A DNA stretch of 64,000 nt from Melampsora larici-populina 98AG31 (lineage: Eukaryota; Basidiomycota; Pucciniomycetes; Pucciniales; Melampsoraceae), in contig NW_006768793.1 of the NCBI RefSeq assembly GCF_000204055.1, positions 339,983-403,982 on the forward strand, given 5' to 3'. The position numbers were made by a program, and so were the translations under genes. The notes under the pieces were generated by a model. The model did not search any database. It saw only the letters and a list, made by a program, of their open reading frames with translations, and was not told the DNA's origin. The first letter of the stretch is position 1; every line of letters begins with the position of its first letter. This document shows positions 47,400 through 59,791 of the stretch, piece after piece.

Positions 47400-48807
47400 A
47401 GCCCTGTGCCGATACTCACAGTTGATCCAGAAGATGGTCGCATCCGCGAAACTTTGGGAACATTCCCTACTTAGCTAGGAACTCGCTCCATGTGTATTCC
47501 CTTTGCGTCAATTAGATTTCACACAGTACCGCAATACCGAGGATGTGTTGAATTTTACACACAACCTCATTTATGAACAACTGCGCCCGTTTCTAAAGAC
47601 GCGCTCACGGAATAAGGGCTTTCTAAGTTGAGCCCGTTGTCCACTGACCTAGACGCACCTCGACCGTAAAGATGTGTTCTATCTTATCATCATCGGATTG
47701 TTCAGGCATCTTAAAGAATAGAAGTGGATGTATCACAATTAATAGTAAGGTGTTCTCACTGTTCAAACCTGTTAAAGCAACTATATAGATCATTTGATCA
47801 TTTGCTCGCCAACGCATTCAGTATCATGTCACCATCTTTGTGCTATCCCGTACGTCATACCTGATGCACATTGAGATCAGACTTGAGATCAGACTTGACA
47901 ATCAAAACCGAGAGCAACAATCAAAAATTTAGACGAAGAGAAAAAGACTCCAACTCATGCCTATGTAATCTAACGATGCTGAGGGAAATCGATATTGAAA
48001 TCTTTGCCATGAACTGCCGACGCGTTCCCAAAGCTCTGCGGATGCGACCATCCCCTTGATTAATATGCGGAGAACTTGAGAGATGTCCCTAACAAAACAA
48101 AATGAGATAATCGGCCGTGTCCTCCATCGGTCTAGACTTTTTTATGTAGAGGGGCGACTCCGAGCGTGCAGCACGCAGTTCTGACCAGCACTGGCAGGAA
48201 ACATACCGAAAAAGAGGCTTGCAAAGGTCTTCCATTCTCTTTTTGTGGATGAATATCAACATGCAGCTATTTGGATGACTCACGACAAGGCATTTTCGCT
48301 TATGTAGTCAAGCCGACTCCAAGGAACAATGGGCGAGTGCGGTGCATAGGTCAAAGTAAGATAGCTGGCAGAAGCCTTACAAGACAAAGGGCTTCGCCTT
48401 CAGATTTTCTCGAGCGCTGCACACCATAAAATTGTGGAATGACCGTAAGGCTTTACTGACGCTTATTGGTTGTCTTTCAAAGTTTCATTTACTTATCATG
48501 GTCGACAATGGAGCAGCACACATAAAAATCTTCAGATCAAAGGTAAAACACATGTACACATCTTTCTATGCTGCGCTCATCTGATGAGAGATCATATTAA
48601 AAAACTGCAATAAAGATACCAGTCTGAATGTTGAGGGAAATTCCAAATCTGCTTAGCCTATCGACAAAACAATCTTTGGGTCCAAGATCGATTTCTCAGA
48701 AATATTAACAACTTTCTCATCGCGTTTCCTTTTGTTGTCAACCGGGCCAGCCGGCTTGACCTGCTTCGCAGCATTTCTCTCTGTATAATCCCAGCGCATC
48801 TCAATGA
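47400..48807. other. Intergenic stretch with one pair of inverted blocks
   Basis: ggtcgcatccgc...tttgggaac (about 47432-47461) returns inverted at 48026-48052 (gttcccaaag...gcggatgcgacc), bracketing about 600 bp. No gene is recognised. Confidence 0.45.
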
Positions 48808-49281
48808 TTAGCTCTCCATCAGTTTGGCGTCGTTGGTATCAAGAAAGTGCTCACTGTGATGGTTGATAGTGTGCGTTGACTCCACCTTGAGCGAGCATAA
48901 CTTACAATCGACTTTTTTGTACAATCACAATGTCAGACTCCAGACAATTTAAACAGGAACAGCAGACTGTGACTTACTTGGACTACGCTTCTTTTGCTGC
49001 GTTCCAAGAGCTGCTTCACCAGAGTCTGAAAGGAGGAGATTGAGAGATTTAGGCGAGCGAGCTTCTTTCACGCGATTAGCTTGGAGACCTGGTATTCACA
49101 AGTAAGTCAACTGTTCAACTTCTTCTCACTATTGCTTTAACAGTCCCTCAAAACTGTAGTCGAAGTCAGAGAGGATAGAAAGAAATTCACCATTCTTGTG
49201 CAAAGTCATAGGGTGACCGCTGGCCACGTAGCTCGAAATGAGAAGGGCGCAAGTGTACGATAAAAACTTGCTGGCTAACAT
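48808..49281 (-). CDS. Small secreted protein (101 residues), candidate effector, 3 exons
   Basis: Exons 49281-49191, 49088-48978 and 48911-48808 join in frame through GT-AG introns of 102 and 66 nt, ending at TAA 48810-48808. The start MLASKFLSYTCALLISSYVA is a clear signal peptide, with cleavage likely near VASG-HP. The mature part has a dibasic KKR (about residues 63-65, QQKKR/SP), a Kex2-like site. A C-terminal segment follows with C-x2-C (DCKLC) and clustered His (HTINHH, SEHF), in a spacing that could bind a metal. I recognise no family. Small size, secretion and short exons are typical of rust effectors, but that role is inference. A longer unspliced 160-codon ORF covers the site; the ATG used here is the one giving a signal peptide. 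Confidence 0.75.
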
Positions 49282-51360
49282 CTTCTTATAAGGGTATATT
49301 AAAGACTTTATTTGAATGTATTCTATGGGTAATGTGAGGTTGAAAGATATAAAGATATCAAATAATGGATTCGAGAGAATGCTGACCGACGCTGATTTGA
49401 TGAGGATATTGGAGACTTGACCCAAATGTGGACCGTATTTATAGCTGTTGGAGTCACTTGGACCGAGTTGCAAGGTGTTCGTGAAAAGGCCCAGTCTCAA
49501 GTTTCCTCTCGCGTGCCAAACTCTCTCAATGCGAAATACAATGTATGATCCCTGTGAGTTCAACCTTCGAAAGCATGCGGGCTTGCTGTGTCGGTTGATC
49601 GTCCGTTGCAAGATGTCTCAAGACTTGGTAGAGTCTGATACCCCCAATCTGAGATCTGCCCAATCTACTATCATAACTATCATAAAGATTGACTTGATTC
49701 TTCCCCTACCTTTGGATTGACGGCCTGTCAGTCCCACGTCTTTTTGGATTGTGAAACTCCTAGAGCATGGGTCTAGAATGCTATGCAGATGAGCTAAAAT
49801 GACTATATCACTTGAACACTCGGAAATCAATGCGTGTACTCCTAGGCTCAAGAGATCAAGCTTTGCTTGAAAAAAAATACCTCAATCGGATGTACTGACG
49901 TCCAGATACTCGTGAGCGTAGCGTTCCCAAGTTCAGATGCAATCTCAAAATTCCAGCTTACTAATACAACATCGCTCATACATTTAGCCGCGATGAACCG
50001 GTCATCGAAGATGGCGTTGCAGAATTTCTCCAGAATGGTGTCCTGGTGCTCCTATCATTGATGGCGAGTCACCTGATTGGTTTGTCCAACCAAAGTCTGA
50101 CATGCTTATAGAACCAAAAGTTATATAGCTCTGGCGGCCGACACGATCTCCAAAATCGCAGACTCGCGAAAGGAAAACTGACGACCTGCACATTCCGAAC
50201 TTTAAGTGAACGCTGACTGCGTCGATGGTCACGGAAAAGATGCCGTACCTGCAGGAGGTTTAAGAGATCCAGGTTGCGATGGTTTTAAACTTTCACTTTT
50301 GCTAAGATGTCTCAAGATTCAAGAGATGATGTGTGGCATCTTCACCTCCACACTTTCAACTTTATGAGCTCAGGTATGTGTTTTTACGAAACCGCATGGG
50401 CGCAAATAACGAATCAGTCGTCACCATCAAAATCCCTAGATCAGTTTAAGTCAGTTCAAACTTCTCAAAATCCTATTGATCTCACATCCACAAGCTCTCT
50501 TATAACCTGGATACCATCTCAAGGGTGGCCATAACGCTGAAGTTCAAGCACCAGGTCAGGATCATCAACATTGAGTGTGTATCTTATTGATCTCACATCC
50601 GCAAGCTCTCTTATAACCTGGATACCATCTCAAGGGTTGCCATAACGCTGAAGCATCAGGTTAGGATCATCAACCCTGAGTGTGTATCTTCCGGCACTGG
50701 GACTAAACACTTTTCAACTTCATAGTCTCGTCACGCTAATCCCGAGTCCAACCCGCCTTTTGTACTTCACCTCTGCTTTTCCAAGATGCGATGTCTATCC
50801 AAGCCTATCCTAGCGCATATACCTCGTATGGATGGGTTTTTGAAAATCATCTCTTGGACTGATCGATCCTTTCTCGTTGATGGCGTGGACCAATTGACGA
50901 GAGCAGGTCAACGCTATCTAAAATATGTGAACTTTGTCCATAATTTGCTGACCTCAACAAATGCCGAAGCTTTTGTACCCGCCAGTATATACATAGATGA
51001 CTGTTCTGCTGGGTGCCTCTGCCACCCATGTGATGCCACTATTTCCCGCTAGAGGTTTATGAGGATTTTCCTATTTCTGAATTTCTGGTGTCCAATCCAG
51101 TCATGTCACACTTCAGGTCCTATGTCAGCTCATATTCTGGCCTGTTAGCCATGTGAAATGGACTCGTGACAGAGAAGCTTATGTACGTATCTGGCTGTTA
51201 AGTCTTTTCAGGCAATTCACGGTACTTTCGAGAAAGCACCGCAGAATCAGATGACCCCGTGAAGGCTGTGTAATAAATTGTATGTAAATCAAAAGTCCAA
51301 ATTTGATCGAGCTTCCAAATCCAACGAGTCTGCTTCATCCTTCCAATTCACCATCACATC
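49282..51360. other. Intergenic region with a tandem duplication and possible coding remnants
   Basis: A short plus-strand stretch near 50040-50110 reads GAPIIDGESPDWFVQP-like residues and may be a gene remnant. An 88-codon ORF at 50786-51052 has no recognisable family. Neither is firm enough to call. Confidence 0.35.
50475..50690 (+). repeat. Tandem duplication, 111-bp period, two copies
   Basis: attgatctcacatcc...tgtgtatctt occurs at 50475-50585 and again at 50586-50690, with a few substitutions and a short deletion in the second copy. Confidence 0.85.
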
Positions 51361-52729
51361 ATGTCTTATCTCATCAGTAAACCATTCGGCATCACCACAA
51401 GACTCGTTCATGAGTCTTCTGCTGCTCAACTATATTCTAAAAGACTCTTTACTACCTCGAACTACTCGTACAAAAACCTTTATTCAACTTCTTACAATAC
51501 CCCTTCACTAGGGAAGATTCCGTCACCTTCAAAAATCGGCTACCGAAACTGTTTCCGATCTTTCACAAATACTCCAGCATACGCTCCCTCAAAGGTATTT
51601 CAGAAGAAGAACTATAAGCAACTCTTTATAAGCTCGGCAGCGGTCATCGGCTCGGTAAGCCAAATCATTCGAAAAAAATCGCGATTGCAAAACCTGCAGA
51701 TCACATAAGCAGTAGCTGAATGACCCTCATTGTTTTTGCTATCACAGCTCGTCTTGATCGATGGATTCCTAAACCGTGATAAACGTGCTGAACCTCTCAG
51801 CGCGACAGAGCGAAATTTGTTGAACAGTACATTCCAACATACTGGTGTCGGCCTTACTATCACTGCCCTCCTTGCAAAGGGTATGTTCAAAAATGGATTG
51901 ACTGCTCGAATGATGAGTATGAACCCCTTAATGGTCGTTGGGTGAGTTCAACGGGAATAAAACATTTGTCCCAAAGAATCCTAGCTTCCTGAGTTGATTA
52001 CTCATCAGTTGTTTTCGGTCATTTCATTCAGGCTTGGTCTTGCGGGTTCAATCGGAACTATGTTTTGTACTCTACGCACATCACCTGATAACACATTACA
52101 AAAATATGGATTCTGGCTCGCGTTCACTGGTTGTCAAGCAGCTACCCTCTCCCCACTTTACTTTTATTCGCCTGTTCTTCTCTCCAAAGCTGCACTTTAT
52201 ACGATTGGTATCATTGGTTCTTTGTCATACGTTGGTGCTACGGCCAAGACGAATCAATATCTCTATCTAGGTGGACCATTGCTGGCCGGTGTCTCAGTTG
52301 TCGCCTTGAGTAGTTTAGCACCACTCGTTCTTCCCGTCACAGCCGCTCGTACATTAATGACCACTGAGGCCATCTCTCTATACGGAGGTCTCGCAGTCTT
52401 TTCTGGATTTGTCCTATATGAGTATGTTGCCATCTCGGACTCTTTGATTATGGTGTGATTTTTCACTAAGACTGACACCCCATTCTACAGCACTCAAAAG
52501 ATTTTGCATCATGCCAAGCTAGTGGAGCATGGACAGATGAAGGCGGATCCGGTCAATGAGTCTGTAGGACTGATTATGGACTCCATCAACATCTTCATCC
52601 GACGTAAGTTGAACATGTCATCCATCGTATATATCTTATACATACTGAAATTCGGATCTTCACTTTCTGCTCTGTTACATCTCTTCACCAGTGGTACAAA
52701 TCCTCGGAATGCAATCTAATCGCAAATGA
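51361..52729 (+). CDS. Mitochondrial BAX inhibitor-1 family protein, GHITM-like (5 exons)
   Basis: Exons 51361-51654, 51748-51941, 52032-52421, 52491-52603 and 52692-52729 join through GT-AG introns with agreeing phases and give 342 residues, close to animal GHITM. The first ~95 residues are rich in Ser, Arg, Lys and Tyr with few acids, as in a mitochondrial targeting sequence. The rest is a Bax1-I domain with about seven helices. Family features are FQHTGVGLTITALLAKG, YGFWLAFTGCQAATLSPLYF, a central Gly-rich run, GGLAVFSGFVLYDTQKI across an intron, and the terminal DPVNESVGLIMDSINIFIRL. Relatives sit in the inner membrane and affect cristae and ion exchange. The yeast-type name is not certain, so I leave the symbol empty. 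Confidence 0.93.
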
Positions 52730-54408
52730 ATATCAACACATCAATCATCCTTGACATGTGTTTGAGCGAAGGATGATTGTCATTTTTCAATCCTGTCTCC
52801 TCTCAACTAGAGCTCTGTATTTCCTCACGACTCATCATATTTGTATTAATTGCATAGGATGTCTGATGTACACCAAGAAAATCGGTATATCTGATTCACA
52901 TGTCATCCGATACAAACTTGTAATCCAATCAGTAAACCCCCACTCAATTCATGTAACATCTTGATCTTCTCTTATGAAAATTCGACACGTTCGATCCTAT
53001 TTACCTTATTGCTGTATCAACCCATAGAATCAGCCCTCTAGCACATAAGCATATGACTGATTGAGACTTTGCGAGACCTTGAAATCGTGGCTGAGTAGTA
53101 ATGTAGGCCCCTTCTCATAAGGTTATGAAGAAACTGAGAAAGAAGGCAAGCAAAGTGTTGTGTTGAAAACCTGGGGTGCTTTCTGTTTCTGAAGAGTTAT
53201 AGCCTCGTTTAGTCATCCATCAGGAAAAACGTTGGTGTGATCTGATTGTGCCTTGAGTTTTCAGATAAGGACCAGTGACAGCCAATTTGATGAGGATTAA
53301 GTTTTTGGTCTCACAATGCTATTGCGAAGGTTGTATTCAACCAATTCCTTCTGACTTTTTCATTTCATTCTCATTGATCAATCCTCCATTATTACATATC
53401 TTATGAGGTCATTCAGTATTTTCATTCTTTTGTCTGTGATCTTCTTCAACCGCTTTGGAAGAGTCTCTCAACTTTTCATCATTGGCCGAGGCTTGAATTA
53501 AAATCGGATGGATTTGTAGAGATTTGGACAAGTCAATATGGATATCATCACGCCGACGTTGGGTTCTTGGGTGTCGTGTTAAATCGAACGATGGCTTGCA
53601 GTTGGTTTTTCGTCCTTTCCATGTCTTCTTCAATCTGACGTCATCAAATGAACCGGTTTTCAGTCAAGTTTGGCGCAATTGACAGATTCCCTTTGACTCA
53701 TAGGTAACCCATCCATAATTTTTTTCAAAGATGGCTTCAAGAAAAATAACATTGATACCACAAGCGCGCATTACATGATCGATCGGATCAGTTCGGTAAA
53801 TGTGGTGTGATCCGAATGGAAGCTATCAATCGATAGAAAGGCTTGTTGACCGAAACAAAAGAAGGCTTGTTGGTCGCCGACGGCGAGTGGTGAAGTAAAC
53901 TTTTTCATCTCAATTCATGACTTCATCCATATCAAGAACTCAAAGAAAAACCAGATGACGTAGTTTGAAGAGTGGGATGTTAGACCACCGACTCTGACCG
54001 GCAATCTGCCATCTCTTGAATCACAAGGACAGCTATATAAATGTATTCCATCTTGCGATTTATCGAATCCAATCCTTTCCTCATCCTTGCCTTACTATTT
54101 ATCAACTTAACCCACATTTCTATGAGTTTATCCATCCCATCATCCAACTTTTTAACTCTTTACCCAAGTTGAATTTCATCTTTGATCTCCAACGTTGTCT
54201 GCAGTACTTCAAGTTTTTTGTTTGTTACCTTTATTAGATTTTCTTTGCTCACTTTACCTACCCCTTCTTTAACGTGAACTCGACGAGTTGATCTCGTTAG
54301 TTTCAATTTATTCAATTCTTAACTTATTTCAAACACGCCGAGTTGATCTCGACAGTTTTCACCAATCTCAAGCGGACAAATAAAGTCAACAAAAAACTCA
54401 ATTAAACA
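52730..54408. other. Intergenic stretch
   Basis: No recognisable gene or bounded repeat. The last 150 bases before 54409 are pyrimidine-rich and contain gagttgatctcg twice (near 54286 and 54340), a short direct repeat just upstream of the next gene. Confidence 0.45.
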
Positions 54409-56416
54409 TGATTGGTAAGTTTTCACCTTGTTCCGATCTATAACAAAATACACGTTTGCTAACCTTTGGATTATCTTCAAACTTTTTCTCGCGTTCTCAT
54501 CTTGTGGACTTCTCCGACTGCCACTGGTTTTCGAAACCCGCCACAACAGCCGGAAACAGCTTGATGCGTCTCCCGCAAGAACCACTTGCGGTCAACAATC
54601 CCTTGATGGGATTCACCACATTTTCCGCGAAGTTTTTCGAAGTCAGAACTTGGCTAGGTGTGACTACGGAACCTGTGCGGCTCAGCACCTCGATGGACTC
54701 AAGCCTGGACAGCTCGACAATGTTAAGATTCAACAAACGAGAAGATGAACCCGCGGAACGGCCAACCACTGATCAGCAAAAGCCGGAGAAGCAGAAGAAG
54801 AAGCTAAAGACGAAAGTCGAGAAGAAAATGGAGAGTCAGAGCAGGCCACGGAGAAATGCTACCATTCCCGATCACCCCCACGACAAATCACTACATGGGC
54901 CGAAGCGCACGAAAGAAGATAGCATGGCATTCGACGGGTCACGGCACAAGAACAGGACGTCGGCTGAAGCAACTCATATGATACATGCTCCCAATCAAGC
55001 TGATCATACACACTCGATCTCAACTCACGATTCACAAAGCAAGCTGAATTTAGGAAATCTTACTAGACTTGATTTGAAGAAGACTAAAGACGGACGCCGG
55101 AAGAAGCCATTCGGTTACGACCTGACCAACTCCAAGAACAGGAATCAAACCATGAATGGATCAACTCACAAGTCTTCCCGTCCTACGAGCCAGCCGAAGC
55201 ACATGATTCAGGCGTCGAGTGAAGATGAAAAGGCCAACCGGACAACTTCCTCCCACAAACCTGCGCCACAGAACTCTGAACTCAAGCCCAAGAAGAAGAA
55301 AAACGGACAAGGCGTGATGAAGAACCAATCGAAGAACCAGAACTCCACGTCATTCGACCCCGAAATCCACTCTTCAAGAAAATCGAAACACACGGCGGAA
55401 ACTTCGAACAAAGGCGCAAGTTCGCGAAACATGACGACCAACAGGACGGGCAAGGACAAAGGGTCAAAGAAAAAGATGACCATGAAGAAAGGTAAAGCTC
55501 ACAACTTGACTTCTCCGTCTAACTCTTCTTCTAGAATTGTTCCAGGTCCCAGCGCGCCGGTCAGGAACGAAACACAGGTTCCAACGCCTGTTTCTCAAGC
55601 ACCCATCGAGACTCCTTCGCCGTCGCCAACGACTTCCGAGGCCACTACCGAGGCCACCCCCACAGCAACTCCCACCGCTACTCCCGAATCCGCTTCCAGA
55701 GCTGCTCCAGACGGAGCCGCTCCCGGAATTACTCCAGGAGCCACTCCGGAAGCCACTCCAGACCAAAGTCCGCAAGATGGACCAGCAAGAAACGACGGGA
55801 TGCCGACGAGTAGCAAGAACGATACAATGGATCAAGACACCCAAGCCGAGAAACCGAAAACAAGCCAGGCTTCGCCGGATCCTATGACAAGCTGGATCAT
55901 CACGTTCAAAATGAACGCCACGGAGGGTTTGTACTTATCTTATAAAGTCGATTTACCCATTCTACATGATCTCTGACATTGCTTCTCATCCATTTGGAAA
56001 TTCAACTCAACAGAAGGAGTGAATGAATACGAACAAAAGCTGAACGATACAGGTAAAGCCATCGATATTGGTCCTTCAGATACTTTTTTGTGTTGCTGAA
56101 TGATATATTTGTTAATTTTATAAGGGGCGATCATCAAGTACAACTACTCGCCAGTTCTGAAAGGTCTTGCTGCCTCGGTACCTGATCGTAGCTTTACGGC
56201 ACTCTCGAAAGACCCGAACATCGATTCATTTGGTAAGTCATTTATCCTGCGCCTTTTGTTTTGTATCATACAAGATTAGGTCTCTTATCTCTCAGACTGG
56301 TTCATCTTTTGGATTTGCTCTTGAAACCAGACCCGGATACGGTCATGAGCGCGCAACCGAACTTGGACGGGGGCGCAGTAATGGGTGATTCCGACGTGGT
56401 GTCTGAAGACGGTTAA
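54409..56416 (+). CDS. Low-complexity protein with C-terminal peptidase inhibitor I9 domain
   Basis: A large exon runs to 55926, followed by exons 56014-56052, 56125-56232 and 56331-56416, all GT-AG and in frame. The N-terminus is uncertain: ATGATTG|GTAAGT at 54409 can splice to about 54548, or translation may start at the ATG at 54562. The body is about 400 residues of Lys/Ser/Asn/Thr-rich sequence, then a Pro/Thr/Ala/Glu-rich tail (TPTATPTATPES). A KR at about residue 70 (LRFNKREDEP) could be a Kex2 site. The last ~90 residues read SWIITFKMNATE, GVNEYEQKLNDTGAIIKYNY, SPVLKGLAASVPDRSF, DPNIDSF and DPDTVMS, the pattern of an I9 domain. That domain usually occurs as a ~75-residue inhibitor such as yeast Pbi2, or as a subtilase propeptide. 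No protease domain follows. Confidence 0.72.
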
Positions 56417-58473
56417 GGATGCTGAAGAGCATCGGGTGAAGGAAGGATTCCAGGGTAGAAGAATCCTTTTGAAATCACCTTGGTTTTCTATCTGCCTTGT
56501 TTTTATCTTTGGGGAAACGTATTGTCTTGGTAAAGTTGGTAAAATTGGTATCATTTGGATTGGTTCTTATTATTGAAATATAAGTCAAAGATCATATGTA
56601 ATGATCTCTGGATTGGAAAAAGATTTGGTATACTCTTGGTGATATATGGTTACAATGATAGCTTTCACAAAATGTAATACATTGTAGTAGATCTGGGAAA
56701 TAGTTTTGGAGGATACAATCTTTGATTGGTAATTTGGAATCTTTAAAATGAAAAATTAGATAGAATTCGAGTTTTGTTTAATGATCTACATCATTGATGA
56801 GTTGAAGAGATGAAAAATTTCAATATTGCTTTCAAATCCTAAGTCCATTGCTTGAGTTCCGAGAGGTAGTAATTTTAGGTGCCGAGCAAAAATTGGGGCG
56901 AGGTTGGATTACATATTGTGTTCAGTAAGGACAACCCTTGGCCACATATATATTTGACTCGGCAATAATGTTAAGAGGAGGAGAGATGGAAGAATGGGAG
57001 GAATGAGTGTATGATTGAGAGAAGACGTTATTGGGTGAACAGAGGCATCAGCAAAATGATTGCAGGGCAGCAGTCAGAGTATAAATAGAGCACCACAAAC
57101 AGAGCAACAAACCTCAACGTTCAGCACACCGCAGGCAGGAACTGGTCCCCCACAAGCAGATTGTGTTGAAGGTCCACCTTGCCCATCGCCTCGCTGAGGC
57201 GCTAAGACAGAGATACTGCTTGAGGGGGGTGCTTGCACATTAAGACAATTAATTATCAAGAATTTTTTGAAAATAAACTACTTACCAGAACATCTTTGAG
57301 AGAAATTAAGAGAAGGAAGGACATGATCATCAGTTGATCAAAAACAAATTACAGCCAATTTGAGAATATTGTTTTTGAAAACACACATCATGGTGAAAAC
57401 CCTGGGTTGCTATCTGACCAAGTTTGGTTTGTCTGTTAGTTTTGAGAATACAGAGAGTACAATACCTGTAAAAACATTTTTTGAGAGGATTTGATCTCTG
57501 CAGTAATGATTTTTTTTGCAAAGAAAGTGGTCAATCATTCTCAATTTTGGTGTATCTGACTAGATGGATGAAAACATGTAATCATGGTGATGTGAATCTA
57601 AATGATGAGGAGGTCAACTGTTCAGGAAGATTTAAAGTAAGACTTGATTTGTATCAAGAGTTGAATGATTTGACTCTGAGTCAGGCAACAATCAGAGGTC
57701 CTTTCTGGAACCAACAGAAGGTGCAAGAGCAATCACCCCAAAAGGGTAATCTTTAACCCATGATTATTACCAGCACTTAGCATAGTTTATGTTGTAGCCC
57801 AACATCTCTATATAGACTCTGCCTGCTTTCTCATGGCTACTGACTCTTCTATTTCCCCTTGTCTCTTGTTTCCCATTTCTGTCAACTATTGCCACCAAAT
57901 TCCCATGCCATGCATTACTCAATATGCAAAGCTCACAAACAAACTTGAAAATCTCACACAGAAACTCACCAACACACCCGGTGACTTCTCCTTACTATAC
58001 TCAAAATACCTACACCAACTCACTGTCAAATATTATCTGACCTGAAAACAAAATTTTGATTTGCCCCTATCTCAAGGGGCACATCGATATTGTTGTATTT
58101 TGGACATGGAGATTACCAAACAGCAAACCAAAAGAGGTCAACCAACATCTGTTGACCTCGTGATGATCATATTGCTGTTTGGTAACGGCCATATCAACTT
58201 GCATCCATTTTTATTTGCCTCAATCTTTTGAAACGGTCATCCAGACCTTCATCATTTGCATCCTAAACTTTCCTTCTTGTGTTGACATCACACCAAAATG
58301 GTTCAAATTGAACAATTGATTTCACAAGTAATAACAGATTTGAAGATTTAACATAAAGGAACAAACAAAAAACAAAAAGAAACAAAAGAAACAAAGCAAA
58401 TAGAAACAAAAAAACAAAAACAAAAACAAAAACAAAAAGGAACAGAAGAAAGGAAAGAACAAAAAGAAAAGAA
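56417..58473. other. Intergenic stretch
   Basis: Contains a compact hairpin near 58115-58185 (ccaaacagcaa/ttgctgtttgg with an inner gaggtcaac/gttgacctc). No gene is recognised. Confidence 0.45.
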
Positions 58474-58619
58474 ACAAAACAAAAACAAAAACAAAAACAA
58501 AAACAAAAACAAAAACAAAAACAAAAACAAAAACAAAAACAAAAACAAAAACAAAAACAAAAACAAAAACAAAAACAAAAACAAAAACAAAAACAAAAAC
58601 AAAAACAAAAACAAAAACA
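58474..58619 (+). repeat. (AAAAAC)n microsatellite, about 24 units
   Basis: An almost uninterrupted hexamer array, with decayed units on both sides (58380-58470, 58620-58670). Long Phe/Cys/Leu-only ORFs on the minus strand here are artefacts of the repeat. Confidence 0.97.
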
Positions 58620-58804
58620 AAGAACAAAAGCAAACAAAAAACAAAAAGAAAGACACAAAGACAGCAGAAAACAAGTTGATTGAAGAACTGCTACACTGCA
58701 AGGATGGCTAAGCAAAGGTGTGAGGATCAAAGAGGAAAACAGGTGCGTGGAATGAGGAAAGGAGCAAGAAGTGGTGGTTAGATGGGGGTTGAGGAAGGGG
58801 CACA

Positions 58805-58865
58805 TCGAGATATTGGCTCAAGATACAGCCTTTTGGCTGTATCTCAATATGGACCAATATCTCGA
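58805..58865. repeat. Two-tier hairpin
   Basis: TCGAGATATTGG pairs with CCAATATCTCGA, and an inner stem GATACAGCC/GGCTGTATC has a TTTT loop. The upstream block aggggcacatcga is shared with 58074. Confidence 0.8.
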
Positions 58866-59791
58866 TCTTGATGATCAGATACTGACCTCAGATATTTGAA
58901 CCAAACACCAATCAGATTTTGAATATCTGGCAGAGTTTGGACCCAGATAGTATGTGGCGCTATGTATCACTTTTGGTGTGAAATTTCATCAGATAGTATC
59001 TGCTCACGGTGTCCGAACGGGCCCTTACACACAGACCAATCCCAATTGACCTACCATTGATTCCTTGGCTTGTAATTTTTTCCCCAAATCTCATCAATGA
59101 GGCGTACATGTTACAAGCACTTACCTCAACACACTACGCCAAATTGCAAATTTACCGTGGAGTTTAGAAAATTGAGTAGACATAGAAAATTATAGAGAAG
59201 CTGGCAAGGGTCAGAAAAATATGAACAAATAATGGGAGGGCCCTTTGATGCATTCTGATTGTCTGGCATATTTTTCATATTTTTAAAACCACAATGCATA
59301 TAACACTACACAAAATATAATATCTCCTGGGCAGAAAATATAAAAACCAACAAACAGTGATATTGAGCAGTCTTGGAGAGAGACAAAAATACACAAAAAT
59401 ATGCATATTTTTCCTATGGCTGAGACCTTGGATTTGAGTATTTTTTTGTATTTTTTGTGTGAGAATTGTTGATTGTACTAACAAAAAACCTCCAGGATTG
59501 TTAGATTACAACCTGTAACAGACATTGGAGGGCATAATTTGAATTCAACAATCCCTTATATCTTTGTCAATTCTTGGTCAGACCACTTGATTTTTTGCTC
59601 ATTGGAAAGCCAAACTCTGTGACTATATCTTTCATTGAGACAAAAAACCTGCATCTAATCCCAAAGAATATCTATGTGGATATATAGGAAATTGTTTCGA
59701 AGACAAATAGGTTTTTTTGTAGCGGAGCTACAGATTTGATGCATTAACATAACATTCAAATGCATTTCATGGCTTCCTAATCAGATAACTA
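58866..59791. other. Intergenic stretch
   Basis: Near 59013-59030 a Tourist-like end (ccgaacgggccctta) is present without a partner. Nothing else is recognised. Confidence 0.4.

Noticed and set aside
49129..49611. Unspliced 160-codon protein over the small secreted protein locus
   Set aside because: Its first 110 residues lack features, while the internal ATG gives a signal peptide and two introns extend the frame cleanly.
50040..50160. Possible DNA ligase C-terminal fragment (DGESPDWFVQP)
   Set aside because: Only a few residues resemble the family and the frame soon ends.
58263..58805. Minus-strand ORF of 180 codons rich in Phe, Cys and Leu
   Set aside because: Pure translation of the (AAAAAC)n repeat.
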